A DNA stretch of 64,000 bases. It comes from CAWGMT01 sp963823675. Its GTDB lineage: Bacteria; Planctomycetota; Planctomycetia; Isosphaerales; Isosphaeraceae. Position numbers and translations under genes: made by a program. The notes below the pieces were generated by a model. The model made no database searches and was not told the DNA's origin. It worked only from the letters and a program-made list of their open reading frames with translations. Location of the stretch: positions 372,001-436,000 of the forward strand of contig CAWGMT010000004.1 of assembly GCA_963823675.1 (NCBI GenBank), read 5' to 3'. Positions 37,135-48,503 of the stretch are shown piece after piece (the first letter of the stretch is position 1; each line of letters starts with the position of its first letter).

Positions 37135-37779
37135 GCTGGGCTCCGTGAGCCGTCGCAGTCCGACCAAAGGAAGGTTGGTCTCCACCAGCGGCAACGGCAC
37201 AATGACATCTGCCTGTTCTTCAATGTCTGGGTCATAACCGACTCCCAAGCCCGAGGTGTGGACGTTGTTTTCCGGCTGCAACAGACTCGCAAGACCGACT
37301 TTCGCCGGGGCCGTCGGTTGGGCCCGGATGATTATATCGTCTGCATTAGGAGATTTGTTCAGGCAACGATGGCACGCAGAACTGGATATACGATCGATCA
37401 AGACCACGATGCGAATGGAGATGCTTCGGACCAAGACTCCGGACATGGTGCGCAAAGAAGTCGGGATGCACTTGTTGGCCTATAACCTGATCCGAGGCGT
37501 CATGGCTGAGGCGGCTCGGGGTCGCGACATACAGCCGCGCGAGCTGCGAGCTGAGCTTCAATGGGGCGCGGCAGACGGTCCGTGCCTCTGAGGAGACCCA
37601 CCTCTATGAACCAAAAGAGATCGCCGCGGATTTTCCGCTACTGCTGGACCTGATCGTCCAGAAACGGGTCGGTGATCGACCGGACCGATACGAACCTCGT
37701 GCGATCAAGCGCCGACCGAAGCCCTACCGACTTCTCATGATGCCACGTTGGGAAGCCAAGCGGCGAATCGAGCGGTGAG
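37135..37779 (+). pseudogene. Decayed IS4-family transposase
   Basis: Three pieces in different frames. The first, SQARGVDVVFRLQQTRKTDF and RRGRRLGPDDYIV (~37230-37340), belongs to the IS4 core. Next LGDLFRQRWHAELDIRSIKT (~37345-37400) includes the catalytic Glu region (HAELD-RSIK), continuing VRKEVGMHLLAYNLIRGVM. Finally ELSFNGARQTVRAS and EPRAIKRRPKPYRLL (~37550-37779), the C-terminus. The segment between DYIV and LGDLFRQ lacks a catalytic stretch, so an internal deletion has occurred. No terminal repeats were identified. Clearly non-functional. Confidence 0.8.
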
Positions 37780-37880
37780 AGATAATATATGAATGGATAA
37801 AGCATTAACATGATATAAGTCTCCGCAAGTTCATGGAAGCCAATAGGATCGGTTATCCTGGCGCCATTCAGGTCTGACCC

Positions 37881-38111
37881 GAATGGCACTAGCTTAAGCG
37901 AAAGGCCCTATGGAGCATGGCTTTACGCCGATTTTCCGAGTGGACTGATGCGACGTTTACTTTAGTGAACACAGTTTCAAAAAACCGAAGTTCACTTGTT
38001 CCATAGCCAAGTATACTACGGCACATATTGACATAGATTTTGCAACGGTCGCTGGGCAAGAGTTGCAAGTCATTTAATAATAAAGGATTGCGCCTTAAGC
38101 TAGTGCCATTC
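37881..38111. mobile_element. MITE-like element, 231 bp
   Basis: Perfect 18-bp terminal inverted repeats GAATGGCACTAGCTTAAG (37881-37898) and CTTAAGCTAGTGCCATTC (38094-38111). Both ends are followed outward by AGGTCTGACCC (37870-37880 and 38112-38122), an 11-bp direct repeat that looks like a target duplication. The interior is AT-rich and has no ORF. It lies 100 bp downstream of the IS4 remnant, so a transposase of that kind may have moved it. Confidence 0.72.
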
Positions 38112-38403
38112 AGGTCTGACCCCCTGGACGCTGAACTCTTGAGCGGCCAGGCACACCCGCACTGGCTCGAGATGCTCGGCTGCACGCGTTTCGCCCGCGC
38201 CTGAGGCCGTCGTCCCCAGAACGTCTTCCTGAGAACCCTGCTAGACTTGCTAGACAGGGGTAGAGAGACCGTTCGTAGTGTTAACTCAAAAAGGGCTGTT
38301 TTGAACGAAGCCGAACTCCCCGATGAGTCGGTGTCTGCGAATTTCCGCTCAGGTCGAGCAGTCTGTCACTGGTGTTCGAACGATCGATGCTACCTGACCA
38401 GCA

Positions 38404-41400
38404 TCACTGAGAGGGTGGCTCCGAAAGCGTTCGTGCGTTGCGGAAGCCGACGGTCACATCGAAAACAGAAGGCAAGTAGACAAGGCGGTAGGCGGAGCGC
38501 AGGAGCGCTGGGGGGTTGGTGAACGCCCCGCCCCGCAGGACGCGCGTTTCATCTTTTTCCACTGATCGCTCGGAACTAGGATCGTTTTGGGTTGACTTGA
38601 AGTCAGATGCATCGCGGGAGCCTTTATCCTGACACCACTCGAACACGTTCCCTAACGGATCGAACAGACCCAAGTCGTTCGGCTTCAGCAGACCAGAGGG
38701 TCTTGTTCGATCGGCTGAATTCAGTGAGTACCAGGCATATTTCGCGAGGAGTTGACTCGACCGGCCATAATAGCGGCTCGTAGTTGCCCCAGCGCGGCAA
38801 GCGTATTCCCATTCCTCCTCCGTAGGAAGGCGGTACCCGGAGCGATCGGAGAAAGCGGGAACCGTTTTGATCCCCGCGGCGTTGACCTCGTAACAGCTGC
38901 TCAAACCCTCCCGCTCGCTCAGCCAGTTACAGTATCTCGCTGCATCATACCAGGACCTTCCCTTCATCGGCCGATTCTCAGCAGTACGGTCGTCAACGCT
39001 TCTGGGCTCTGGCGCCATCGAATGCTGCTTCAGGAAACGCTGGTACTGTTCCTCCGTCACCTCTTTGGTGGCGATAGCGAAACTGCGGTTGATCCGCACA
39101 CGATGCAGCTCCTCTGAAGCAAAACGATCAAACTCGTTGGGCGGTGATCCCATCGAGAACTCGACTGGCCCTTCTATCACCGCCAATACGTGGCCCTCGC
39201 TGTTCAAGTACCAACGCCGCCCGTCTTTGGCCTTGAGTTTCATCGCCTCGCGATCAACCTCCTTTAACTTTTCGTGCAGCTTCCACTGCCGTAACGTCCA
39301 CTCCGCCGCCCCGTGGATCCCGGCGTCCGGATCGCTGCGATACGCTTCCAGAAGTTGCGCCACCAGCGGCTCGTGGTCGCCTGCGAAAAGGTCCTCAGCA
39401 TCGTATCCCCCGAGACCCAGTATCAACGCCCGGCGCTCCGAAGTGTCGGGGTGAAAGAGGATCGCATCCATGCGGGATTTCCCATCCTTCGCGATCGAAG
39501 CCGGAACTGGAGCGACGCCCGCCAGCTTGGAGACCAGGACCTTCGGCGCGACCCCAAGTGGTTTCATCCAATTGACGATGAAGCTCCGCACGCTGGGGTC
39601 GGGGCTGTGGCGCAACAACGTCCACACCTTCTCGCCTTGTCCCAACCGCACCAGGGCCACCGCCGCCCGAGCCTTTCGCTGGGCCGACTGATCCTCTTCG
39701 GCGTCGTTCGCCTCGGACGGCGGTTTCTTCGTCAACTCGGCTTCCAAGAGCGGTACGGCACGCTCCTGTCGGGCCTTCAGCTTCTCGAACAAAATGAAAA
39801 AGGGCTTTTCTTCCGAATCCAGCACCAGGTCGACCAGGAGGTTGGGATCTTCGCTGGCATCATCGGCCAGGATGTTTGTCGCGTTCATGCGTTCGGAGTC
39901 GGAGCGTTTCCTATCCCGGAAGATCGTGGTGAGCGGAGGCGTCAACGTACTTCGCACGTTACTCAAGTATTTGAGCCAATCTCCGAGATAGATGGAATTG
40001 ACTGAAACGAGCGCCTGGGCCAGTTTGCCGCTGACCTCGGCCCAGCGGGGGTTCGCACCGTCGTACAGGGCCAGCGCGCTGGCACTCGGGAGCAGCCGTG
40101 TGTCGTTCGATTTGGCTGAGTCAAGCACTGACCAGAGTTGTGCAATCAGTTCGGTGCGGTGCGGACTCAAGGCGTCCCGCAAGACAGGCAACTCGGTGGG
40201 CGTGGCGTTCAACAGGCGACGGAAGAGGTACTCTTCCTGTGAGGCATCGTCGGGCAGAAGGGCCAGGCTGGCGTGGAGATGGTCCGTGCTGGCATTTTTG
40301 GATTCCTTCAGCAATCGGATAAGCCGGGGATTGGCCCAGCGACGGTAGCTCGCTAGTTGTCTGATTATCGTGGGCACATCCGCCGTGCGGGCGATCTTCA
40401 AGGACTCGACCAGCGCCGAGGCACGCGTGTTGCAATATCCTTCGATCCCGCCCCAAGTCGTGAGGGCCACCAGGACGGCGACACGGATCGCCCTCAACCC
40501 ATGCACCCGCACCGCCCGCTGCATCATCTTCTGTTGGGGCCCGGTCCAGTCGCGCTGCTGAGTCAAGATTCGGATGACAAGGTGCTCACGTAGCGAGGGC
40601 AGAAAGCGATCGGCTCGCTCGTGTTTCCACGTGGACGCCCGGGAAGCGAGCAATTTCTCAGCGCGGCCACGCCGCGTCTTGCGCAGATCACTTTCCAGCC
40701 ACTCGCGCAGCGCCGGAACCAGGTAATCGTGAGTCAACTGGTAGAAGCGCGCCGCGGCCGACGGGGCGACGCGAGTGTGTTCGGCTGAATCCGGGCTGGT
40801 AGTGTCGGGTGTCGCGGGCGTGATCAGCCGGTACTCCGTATTCAGCATCTGGAGAAGATCGTGGAATTCGGCCGGGCGACTGCGATAGCCGGAGATCTCG
40901 AGCAACTGGTTCACGGAGCGCTTCTGCCCCTTGATCTCGGTCCCTTCCTCGGGGAGCAATGCCTTCAGCAAGGCTTGCGCCGCCCGTCGGTGAGGCTTGA
41001 GTGTCGTTGAATTGAAGGTTTCCTCGAGAAACAGCACACCGACACCCTCGGCTCCGCCGACGTCCTTGAAAGTGGACTGAGTTCCAGGGCTTCTCCTTGA
41101 CCATCTCGGCAAACAGGGCCAGCCGCGCGGGCACGATCCGCCCGTTCTCAGCCAGTCCCTGGATAGCTTTATCAACAAAGGATTCCTGATCCTTGGACAG
41201 TTTCTCATCGAGCGCTTCGAACGCCTGACCGAATGCGATCAGCACCTTCCTGGCGTGGCGTGGCTCGAAGAGCGCAACCGCCGCCGAGTTCTGGCCCTGC
41301 ACCTCGATGCGCAGCTCTCGCACGAAGCGGTGCACTTCCATCCAGAAGTCACCATCGGCCCGGACCATGATGATGGCCTTGACTCGTTCGCCGTCACACT

Positions 41401-44284
41401 GGCGCAGGGCTTGGGCCAATTCCGTGTTTGCCTCTTCCCGTTTGGCGTGCAGCCACTGCTCAAACTGGTCCAGGACGATCAGGACTCGCTGGCTGTGGTC
41501 CAAGCCCTGCCCTTGGCGAAGCGCCGCGATGGTTGCGGTCAAGTCCAGGTCGCCCGGCAGGTCCGGACATCGCTTGCGCAACCCGGCGAGCAGCCGGACC
41601 TCGGTCTCCTCGGCGGTTGCCTCGACATACACTGGAACGACATGCTCGGCCAACCTTGGAAGTAAGCCGGCCTTGACCAGCGAAGTCTTGCCGCAGCCGC
41701 TCGGCCCAAAGATCACGCCGACCGTGAAGGTCGGCTCATTCGTCGCCTCGATCCGGTACTTCCAGAATCGGATGCTTTCGGGTAGCCCGTCTTCGTCGCG
41801 AGGGCCGGGGAGCAATTGGAGGAAAAACCTGGCATCGTTGCCGTCGAACGAATCCAGCCCTTTGGGAACAACGGCAGTCCGGCCTTCGCGTCGAGTCGGA
41901 GGCAATGTGTCCCCAGGCTTGATTCGGCGCGATGCCGGCTCTCCATCGGCGGCCGGCCGCCAGCCGGGCGCGCCGGGCTGTTCAATTTCGATGTACCAGT
42001 CGAGGATTTTTTTCAATTGGGTCAACGATCGGCACACACTCTCTCCTGTGATCCTTTCGCTCCAGCGAGCAGTTCCGGCGCCGCTGAACGTGCGCAGCAT
42101 CGCGCCGAACCCGAGCTGATCGGGAAGATGCCCCTCTTCGGTCAGGCGCTCCGTGAGAACCTCCAGTGATCGGTGACCAGGCGGTTCGCTGAACCTCCGG
42201 CGGTAAACATCCTGCATGATGAGCTCGAGCACCTCGCGGCCACCGCTCAATGCCATTTTCGGGGCTTGGTTGGCGATGTCGATCGCTTTCTGGACATCCT
42301 GCTGAAGTTTCTCTTTCTTGGCCTCGAATTGTTCTGTTTCCAGTCTCCGAATCAGCCGATCCGCCTGGCCACGGAAATCGGGCCCCGATTGGATGACCAG
42401 CGCTTGCCGATCAACAAGTGCCTTGAGGGTGTCCGGGAGATCAGCCTTAGAGGGCATCGCGGGCCGCTGGCCTACCAGGAGTGGGACGACGCGAATGCCG
42501 CGATCCAGTGCCGTCTCGATCTCGATTCGAACGAAATCGCGCGGGTCGTCGAGGCGCCGCTGGCCCTTTTTTGGGCCCTCCTCGTCAAAGGCGGCATCAA
42601 GCCAGTGGTCGCCGATGACCGCCAATAGCACGTCGCACCGGTTAAGTTCATCGGCGAGACGCTTGGGAAACTCGACTCCGGGAGGGATCGCATCGATGTC
42701 GAAGAAGACGGCATCACGCCCAAAGTGCGGTGCCAGGTCAGCCGCGAGCCGGCTTGCGATATCTCTAGTATCCTGACGGCGATAAGAGATGAACACCTTG
42801 GACTCGGCCCGCGTCTCCATCGACCTCTCAAATCGATTGGTTGATTGAACGATCCTTTCGATATTCTGGATTTCATCCTCACCCCTATGCTCGGCTAGTC
42901 GGACGATCGCCTCGGCCAACTCCGCGACCGGACTTGACGCGGCTGGCAGGTCTTCTTGAGGCAGATCGAAGAGCGAGATGACTGCATCGAGTTGCGAGCG
43001 ATTCAAGCGACCGAGGGATTGAACGAGTCGGACGAGGCGCTCCTTTCGCAGGATAGACGATTCGCTCTCCTCGAAGTACTTTCTGAAGCTTGTTGACCCG
43101 AGGAAGGCCGCCAGCAAGCGCGGCTCGTCTTTCAGTTGGTTGAACGCCTGCAACGGAATCAATAACGCACCATTCCCCCGGTCGGACTTCCACAATTCGA
43201 ACGATCCGATCACACTGTCACAGAGTGGCCTGAGGTCCGGCTGGTTGGTAAGTAGCGACTCGACTGTTTCGTGGCGCTCTGGGTTGAGAGAGTACCGCGC
43301 GAGGACGTCTTGGCGCTGGTATTCCTGGGGGTGTGAGAAGGCACCGACCTCGCCACCGGACACGTAACCGCAGAGTCGCTCGAGCGCGGCGAGGATGGAG
43401 ATTTTGGTGCCGGCTTTGTCGCCGAACGTTGCGAGAACCTCTTCGTAAGCGTAATACTGATGGTAGATGACCTCCACGTCGCCCCAGTAATCCGCCCGAA
43501 GACTCATGGGGATGTGGCCGAGGAACGCGGCGAACTTGGCGCACGAATAGTCTCGGGCCTGCTCCAATTTTTCCTTTTCCCCTAGCTCGACCCGCATCGG
43601 AACCGGCAGGATCTTCATACCGGATCGACCCCGCTGTGCGTACACCGAGGAGGTAACCGCGGCCGCACCCTCCATGTTCTGGCGGTTCAGGGTAAAGCAG
43701 ACGACGAGCACATCCGGCATGTGGACCGTGCAAATCCCCGCCGTGTCGCTGACGCCCGTCCTGCTGTCTATTAGTATAAAATCATAAGCATTTTTTATAT
43801 TCGACTTCAGTCTCTCGAAAAAGCTCCCACCCCCAAGCTGCTCGTAAAAGTTCTTCCAATTGAAAAAGTTGACCCGGGAAGCGTAAGACGAGTCCTGGCG
43901 GCCAGCGGGAACGAACTCGAGGCTTCCCCCGTTGGGGAAGTCCCAGTCAACACCGATTGCGTACCGGGAAATGTCCGCGAAGGGTTCGATCCAGCCATCG
44001 TCGCAAGGCACCCCCTCGGCGACGGGAGTCTTGGCCTCTAAGGCGAACTCCAGCACGAGGTCAATTAGGCCCTCCGTGACCTCAAGGTCCGGGTTGACCA
44101 GAAACGGGGCAAAGTAGCGGTGGAGCCCGGGGGCTTCAAGATCCCAATCGATTACCAAAACCTTTTTCCCGCCACTTGCCAAGATCCACGCGACGTTGGC
44201 CAGGGCCATCGAGCGGCCCACGCCCCCCTTGTAGGAGTAGAACGTGATAATCGTACCCGGGCGTTGTTCGAGCTCGTTCATCAC
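38404..44284 (-). CDS. Giant ParA-TIR-STAND NTPase-FGE fusion (predicted immune/signalling protein), one frame change
   Basis: ~1960 residues once the two frames (joining near 41075) are combined. Domains: residues ~10-310 MinD/ParA-type ATPase (FYSYKGGVGRSMALANVAW, deviant Walker A KGGVGRS; LVIDWDLEAPG); ~494-620 TIR domain (KVFISYRRQDTRDIASRLAAD, FFDIDAIPPG, FVRIEIETALDRG with a catalytic-type Glu); ~670-770 helical DUF4145-like linker; ~805-1200 STAND-type NTPase with Walker A GPSGCGKTS (~860) and Walker B VLIVLDQFEQWL; then winged-helix and HEAT-like repeats with a hydrophobic segment (RVAVLVALTTWGG); final ~240 residues a formylglycine-generating-enzyme/sulfatase-modifying domain (FSMGSPPNEFDRFASEE, EVTEEQYQRFL, YRLPTEEEWEYACRAGA, GNVFEWCQD, RVLRGGAF). 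GTG 44284 or ATG 44281 overlaps the upstream TIR gene. Likely an NTP-dependent sensor whose TIR cleaves NAD; the role is inferred. Confidence 0.8.
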
Positions 44285-45675
44285 CCAGGGTCCGCCGCGC
44301 TCACCATCGGCAACTCCGAAGGCCCGGCCCTCGGAATGTCGCGAACGAAGCCGCGAGCTTCAAGGATGTTGTTCTGCGCACGGTTCAAGGCGACTATCAG
44401 AGCGTTGTTGAATGTTTCGAGCGAATCTACAACGTCGTGATAGAAGTTCGCCGGTTTGTTACTCCACTTGTTGCTGAACGTGGTGCGCAACTCACTCATG
44501 AGGATCTGCGCGTGGCTGTTTGTGTGCGGGTCCTGGCGGTTCCATGCAACGAGGATCGCGAAGTTGTAGGCGTTAACGCGGTCGCACTTCCGCATGATCT
44601 CGGCATAGCGTGTCAACAAGAGCGTCCAAGGATCGATGACGATGACGACGACAGTCTCCTGCATTCTGGCACGCTCGATTAGAACGTCGATGTCCGCGTC
44701 GAGTGAGACGTCACTCGGTTGGAAATTCAGGCGGCGAGCGGCGCAGACGACCACGGAGTATACAGTATCCTCTTTTGGCGGTAGGAAAGGCTTCCAAAAC
44801 GCCCCTTGGTCCTCGTAGGCTACGAGGTCACGAGGATGCGATTCGTTGGAGAGCTCGCTTCGGCTCGCAGCCACGAAGACGAACTTAACGCACCGCGGCC
44901 CCTTCCCCGCGTTGACGGCAGACGGCGGGAGAGCATCCGGTCCGGTGCCGTGCATTCCCGGTGTTCCCGCGCCTGCGCCAGCGGTGGTCTGAACCTCTGG
45001 CACCCATCCGCGACGATTCACCTCGACGCTTTTGGTAGCGCCATAGCCGCTCTTACGATCGGTATTGAGGAAGACGGTTTTTCCTTCGAAGTAATTGTCG
45101 ACCTCCGTTAGCGTATAGCGGGGCGATGGTGGCAGATCCCAAAGTTTCGACGCCGTAACCAGTTTTTCGGCGAACTTGTCAAGGAAATCATCATACTCTC
45201 TTTTGCACTTCCGTCCCCTCTTCATGAGCTGAAGAACGCCCTCCGTGCAACAAAGCCCTCCAAGATCTTCATGAGCGTATTGTATTTCCTGGATCTCACG
45301 CCGTAGGTCTGACGGGAGGTGTCTGGCGGCGCACCACAGGACCGGCAGGATCAGTCCAGGGGGCGGGCCGGTTTTCACCCGGAGGTGCTGTTCGATTCGC
45401 GACTGGAATACCCACCATTCGCGCCCACAGTAGAGGCGGGTGAAGTAGGTCGGCGTGTAGATGGGTACGAACGAGCGGCAGGACGCCAATGCGTTCACCA
45501 ATTCAAGTGGCCAATTCGAGCCGAGCTCGATACGCTGAGCATCTCGGAAGCCCACCTCTTCCGCAGGGTGGCCCGTGATAAACCGGACGCGCTCAGTGAG
45601 GTCTTCAAAGAAACTCTTGAGATAGTTGCCTTTCCAGTCGTCCCTGGCATAACTAAAGAAGAAATCGAACGGCAT
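44281..45675 (-). CDS. FxsC-like TIR protein
   Basis: 464 residues from ATG 45675 (MPFDFFFSYARDDWKGNYL). The N-terminal TIR-like domain (residues ~1-190) has FFFSYARDD, then FRDAQRIELGSNWPLELVNALASCRSFVPIYTPTYFTRLYCGREWW. This is the layout of FxsC, the TIR-like member of FxSxx-COOH peptide systems. A variable linker (~215-245) follows. The C-terminal FxsC-type domain is VKFVFVAASRSELSN then VYSVVVCAARRLNFQPSD, ETVVVIVIDPWTLLLTRYAEIMRKCD and SELRTTFSNKW. Known Fxs loci add a ParA-type ATPase, as the next gene does here. No short FxSxx-COOH peptide or radical SAM gene is visible, so this is a variant. The stop overlaps the giant gene's start (GTGA or TGATG), which indicates coupling and equal supply of both proteins. 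Confidence 0.78.
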   Translation of the reverse strand: MPFDFFFSYARDDWKGNYLKSFFEDLTERVRFITGHPAEEVGFRDAQRIELGSNWPLELVNALASCRSFVPIYTPTYFTRLYCGREWWVFQSRIEQHLRVKTGPPPGLILPVLWCAARHLPSDLRREIQEIQYAHEDLGGLCCTEGVLQLMKRGRKCKREYDDFLDKFAEKLVTASKLWDLPPSPRYTLTEVDNYFEGKTVFLNTDRKSGYGATKSVEVNRRGWVPEVQTTAGAGAGTPGMHGTGPDALPPSAVNAGKGPRCVKFVFVAASRSELSNESHPRDLVAYEDQGAFWKPFLPPKEDTVYSVVVCAARRLNFQPSDVSLDADIDVLIERARMQETVVVIVIDPWTLLLTRYAEIMRKCDRVNAYNFAILVAWNRQDPHTNSHAQILMSELRTTFSNKWSNKPANFYHDVVDSLETFNNALIVALNRAQNNILEARGFVRDIPRAGPSELPMVSAADPG

Positions 45676-46019
45676 GGCGTGGATTTCTAAAAAATGCCAA
45701 CTTCCCCGGCGAAATTGCCCCGTCCGTCATGCAATTGCCCTCAGCCCGTCTTGTGAAACCTTTTGTACTGGCCCGAGACTTCGCGTGCAAGGTACCATTC
45801 CCGCTCACGCGGCAGTTCCCGCCAGCTCTGAGAGCGATCACGATAAATGACAGGGCCTTAATCAAGGTAATTGATGGTTAATCTCAGTCACGAAGGAAGT
45901 ACCGGTGGCCTTGATCAGCGACAATTAGAATTCCCGCCCAGCGACAACTAGAATTCCCTCCTCCTCTCGCCCGTCTGTTCACTATCTGGTTTCCTCCTGA
46001 CCAGAAGGAGGGAACCGTC

Positions 46020-47532
46020 ATGATCACGGATGCCCAGTTTCGCAAACTTCGCCAGTTTCTCGGCGGAGGACATCCACTCTATCGTGCGGCATTGAAGGTG
46101 GGTATGGACGCCAAGTCAGCTCGAAAGTACCGGCATGCTGATCGCCTGCCGAGTGAATCGTTGACCCCAAGAACCTGGCGGACCCGGGAGGATCCGTTCG
46201 AGGACGTTTGGCCCCAACTTCGTGACCTACTGGAACTCAATCCCGGGCTTCAAGCCAAGACCCTTTTCTGCGATCTCCAACGTCGCTTCCCAGGCCGATT
46301 TCGCGACATCCAGCTCCGCACATTACAGCGGAAGATCAAAGCGTGGAGAGCCACCGAGGGCCCAGCCAAGGAGGTCTTTTTCGATCAGATCCACCGGCCC
46401 GGTCTGTTGGGCGCCTCTGACTTCACGCACATGGGCGACCTGCGGGTCACGCTGGCCGGTGAACCGTTTGATCACATGGTCTATCACTTTGTCCTGACCT
46501 ATTCCAATTGGGAGACCGGCACGGTCTGCTTTTCCGAGAGTTTCGAGAGCCTCAGCCAAGGGCTCCAAAACGCCCTCTGGGAACTGGGAGGGGTTCCCCA
46601 GATGCATCGCACTGATCGGCTCACCGCCGCGGTGAATAACCTTTCCGATCGTGATCTGTTCCAGCAACGTTATCGCACCTTGCTGGCTCACTACGGCTTG
46701 AAAGCTCAAGCCATCAACGCCCGCAAGGCCCATGAGAATGGAGACGCCGAGCAGAGCCATAACCGATTCAAGACTGCCGTCGATCAAGCGCTGATGCTCC
46801 GCGGCAGCCGCGACTTCGAGGATCGCGAGGACTACGAACGGTTCCTGCGCGAAGTGCTGGCCCAACGCAACAGCGGACGGGCCCAGCGATTCGCCGAGGA
46901 CCGATCACAACTGCGAGATCTACCCGCGCGTCGCGTTCGACGCGTGGCACCGACGCCCAGCGCGAGTCAGCCAGGGAAGCACAATCCGCATCAAATTCAA
47001 CACCTACTCGGTTCCCAGCCGGCTGATCGGTGAACAGGTTGACGTTCATATCAAGGTTGAATACCTGGAGGTGTGGCACGGCTCGGTGCTGGTCGAGCGA
47101 CTTCCCCGGCTCCGCGGCCGAAACAAACACGCGATCAACTATCGTCATGTGATTGATTGGCTGGTGCGCAAGCCGGGGGCGTTCGCGGGATATCGCTACC
47201 AGGACGCGATGTTCCCGACGAGCCGGTTTCGCCGGGCCTACGATGCCTTGCTGGAACACAGCCCCGGCCGCGCGGCCAAGGATTACCTGCGGATCCTCGA
47301 GCTGGCGGCTAAGGAATCCGAGACCGGAGTCGACGCCGTGTTGGGCCGGCTCCTGGAGTGGAATGTACCGATCACACCGACCGTCGTCGCCGACCATTTG
47401 GCCCACGACCTGGGCCTGCCGCGAGCGATGGAGGTCACGATCACAACGGTGGATTTGTCGATGTACGACGGGTTACTCGAGACAAGGGAGGACATGCCAT
47501 TAACCGACAAGCCGACCTGCACGAGTCCCTGA
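46020..47532 (+). CDS. istA: IstA transposase of the second IS21 element, frameshifted
   Basis: ATG 46020 with GAAGGAGGG upstream. N-terminal HTH (MITDAQFRKLRQFLGGGHPLYRAALKVGMDAKSARKY). DDE core: GASDFTHMGDLRV (first Asp), QMHRTDRLTAAV (second Asp) and NGDAEQSHNRFKTAV (Glu). The frame changes around 46930-46970. The next frame continues STIRIKFNTYSVPSRLIG, VDVHIKVEYLEVWHG (beta-barrel) and the C-terminal helices AAKDYLRILELAAKESE to the stop at 47532. With one indel restored it is about 500 residues, normal for the family. Confidence 0.9.
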
Positions 47533-48294
47533 AGGACTGCCTTCGGGACCTCCATCTGCCGGCGATACGGGACGAGTACGAATCGGCGGCGCAACGGGCT
47601 CGTCAAGAGTCCTCAAGTTACGAGCGCTACTTGCTTGATCTGGCGGAGCGCGAACGTGAAACCCGGCGCTCAAACCGGATCGAGCGGCTCTTACGCGATT
47701 CGAGGCTGTTCATGGAAAAGAGCCTGTTCGACTCTGGACCTGAAGCGACTGCCGCCGAAGGCGGCGCAGCAGGTCCGATCGTTGCTGGAAGGAGACTTCG
47801 TTGAGCGGCATGAGAATGTGCTCATTTTCGGTAACCCCGGCTCTGGGAAAACGCACGTCGCCTGCGCGATTGGCCAGGAGCTGATCCGGGCGGGAAGGAA
47901 GGTGATGTTCGCGACTTGTGGTCTGATGGTTCAGGACCTCTTGGCCGCGAAGCGTGACTTGAAGCTCCGCGGTTTTCTCAAGAAGATTTCTTCATATCAC
48001 GTGATGATCCTCGACGATATTGGATATGTCCAATACAGTCGCGACGAAATGGAGGTGCTGTTCGCGCTCTTGGCGGAGCGATATGAACGGGGGAGCGTGG
48101 TGCTGACGAGCAACCTCGCGTTTTCGGGTTGGGAGACGATCTTCAAGGACCCGATGACGACCGCTGCTGCGATCGATCGACTGGTGCACCACAGCGTGAT
48201 CCTGGAATTGAACGTTTCCAGCTATCGGGCCGAGCAGGCCAAGAAATCGCGTCAGAGCGCGTCGGGCCCCGCCAATCTCAGCAAGGAGGTGTGA
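47500..48294 (+). CDS. istB: IstB-like ATPase of the second IS21 element, frameshifted
   Basis: The N-terminal domain NRQADLHESLKDCLRDLHLPAIRDEYESAAQ begins at about 47500 and overlaps the istA C-terminus; no ATG is in this frame there, although GGAGG and an ATG in the istA frame lie just before it, so the start is unclear. The frame changes near 47735, then LPPKAAQQVRSLLEG, Walker A GNPGSGKTH, Walker B YHVMILDDIGYVQYS, VVLTSNLAFSGWETIF (sensor) and DRLVHHSVILELNVSSYR to the stop. It supports target choice and activation of IstA. Confidence 0.88.
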
Positions 48295-48503
48295 CTGGAA
48301 GCAAGCACGGATACCGCCGAGTGCGAGAAGGGATTCAAGACGACCGCAATCGAAGCGGCTTGTACACTATCCTCGAGGCGGGAATTCTAGTTGTCGTCAG
48401 AAGGGAAATCTAATTGTCGCCAATCAAAGCTAGTGCCGAGCGCTTCATGTGGCAATGGCTCCGAAATCCCGTGTACGATTTCGGAGGCCAGCCGCACATC
48501 GAT

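Larger units (their letters stand above)
45912..48426 (+). mobile_element. Second IS21-type element (2.5 kb)
   Basis: The ends are TG...CA. Both start, reading inward, with GCGACAATTAGA-TTCCC followed by a second CGACAACTAGAATTCCC block (inverted repeats of about 45 bp, few mismatches). No matching direct repeat is seen at the flanks (GTGGCCT versus AAGCTAG), so the target duplication is lost or absent. It contains istA and istB on the plus strand, both frameshifted. It is a different subfamily from the element at 30682: the transposases are only distantly similar and there is no ParB-like passenger. Confidence 0.88.

Noticed and set aside
38126..38403. Short ORF LLSGQAHPHWLEML between the MITE and the STAND gene
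   Set aside because: Only about 27 residues, no start or family; may be a scrap of a lost gene.
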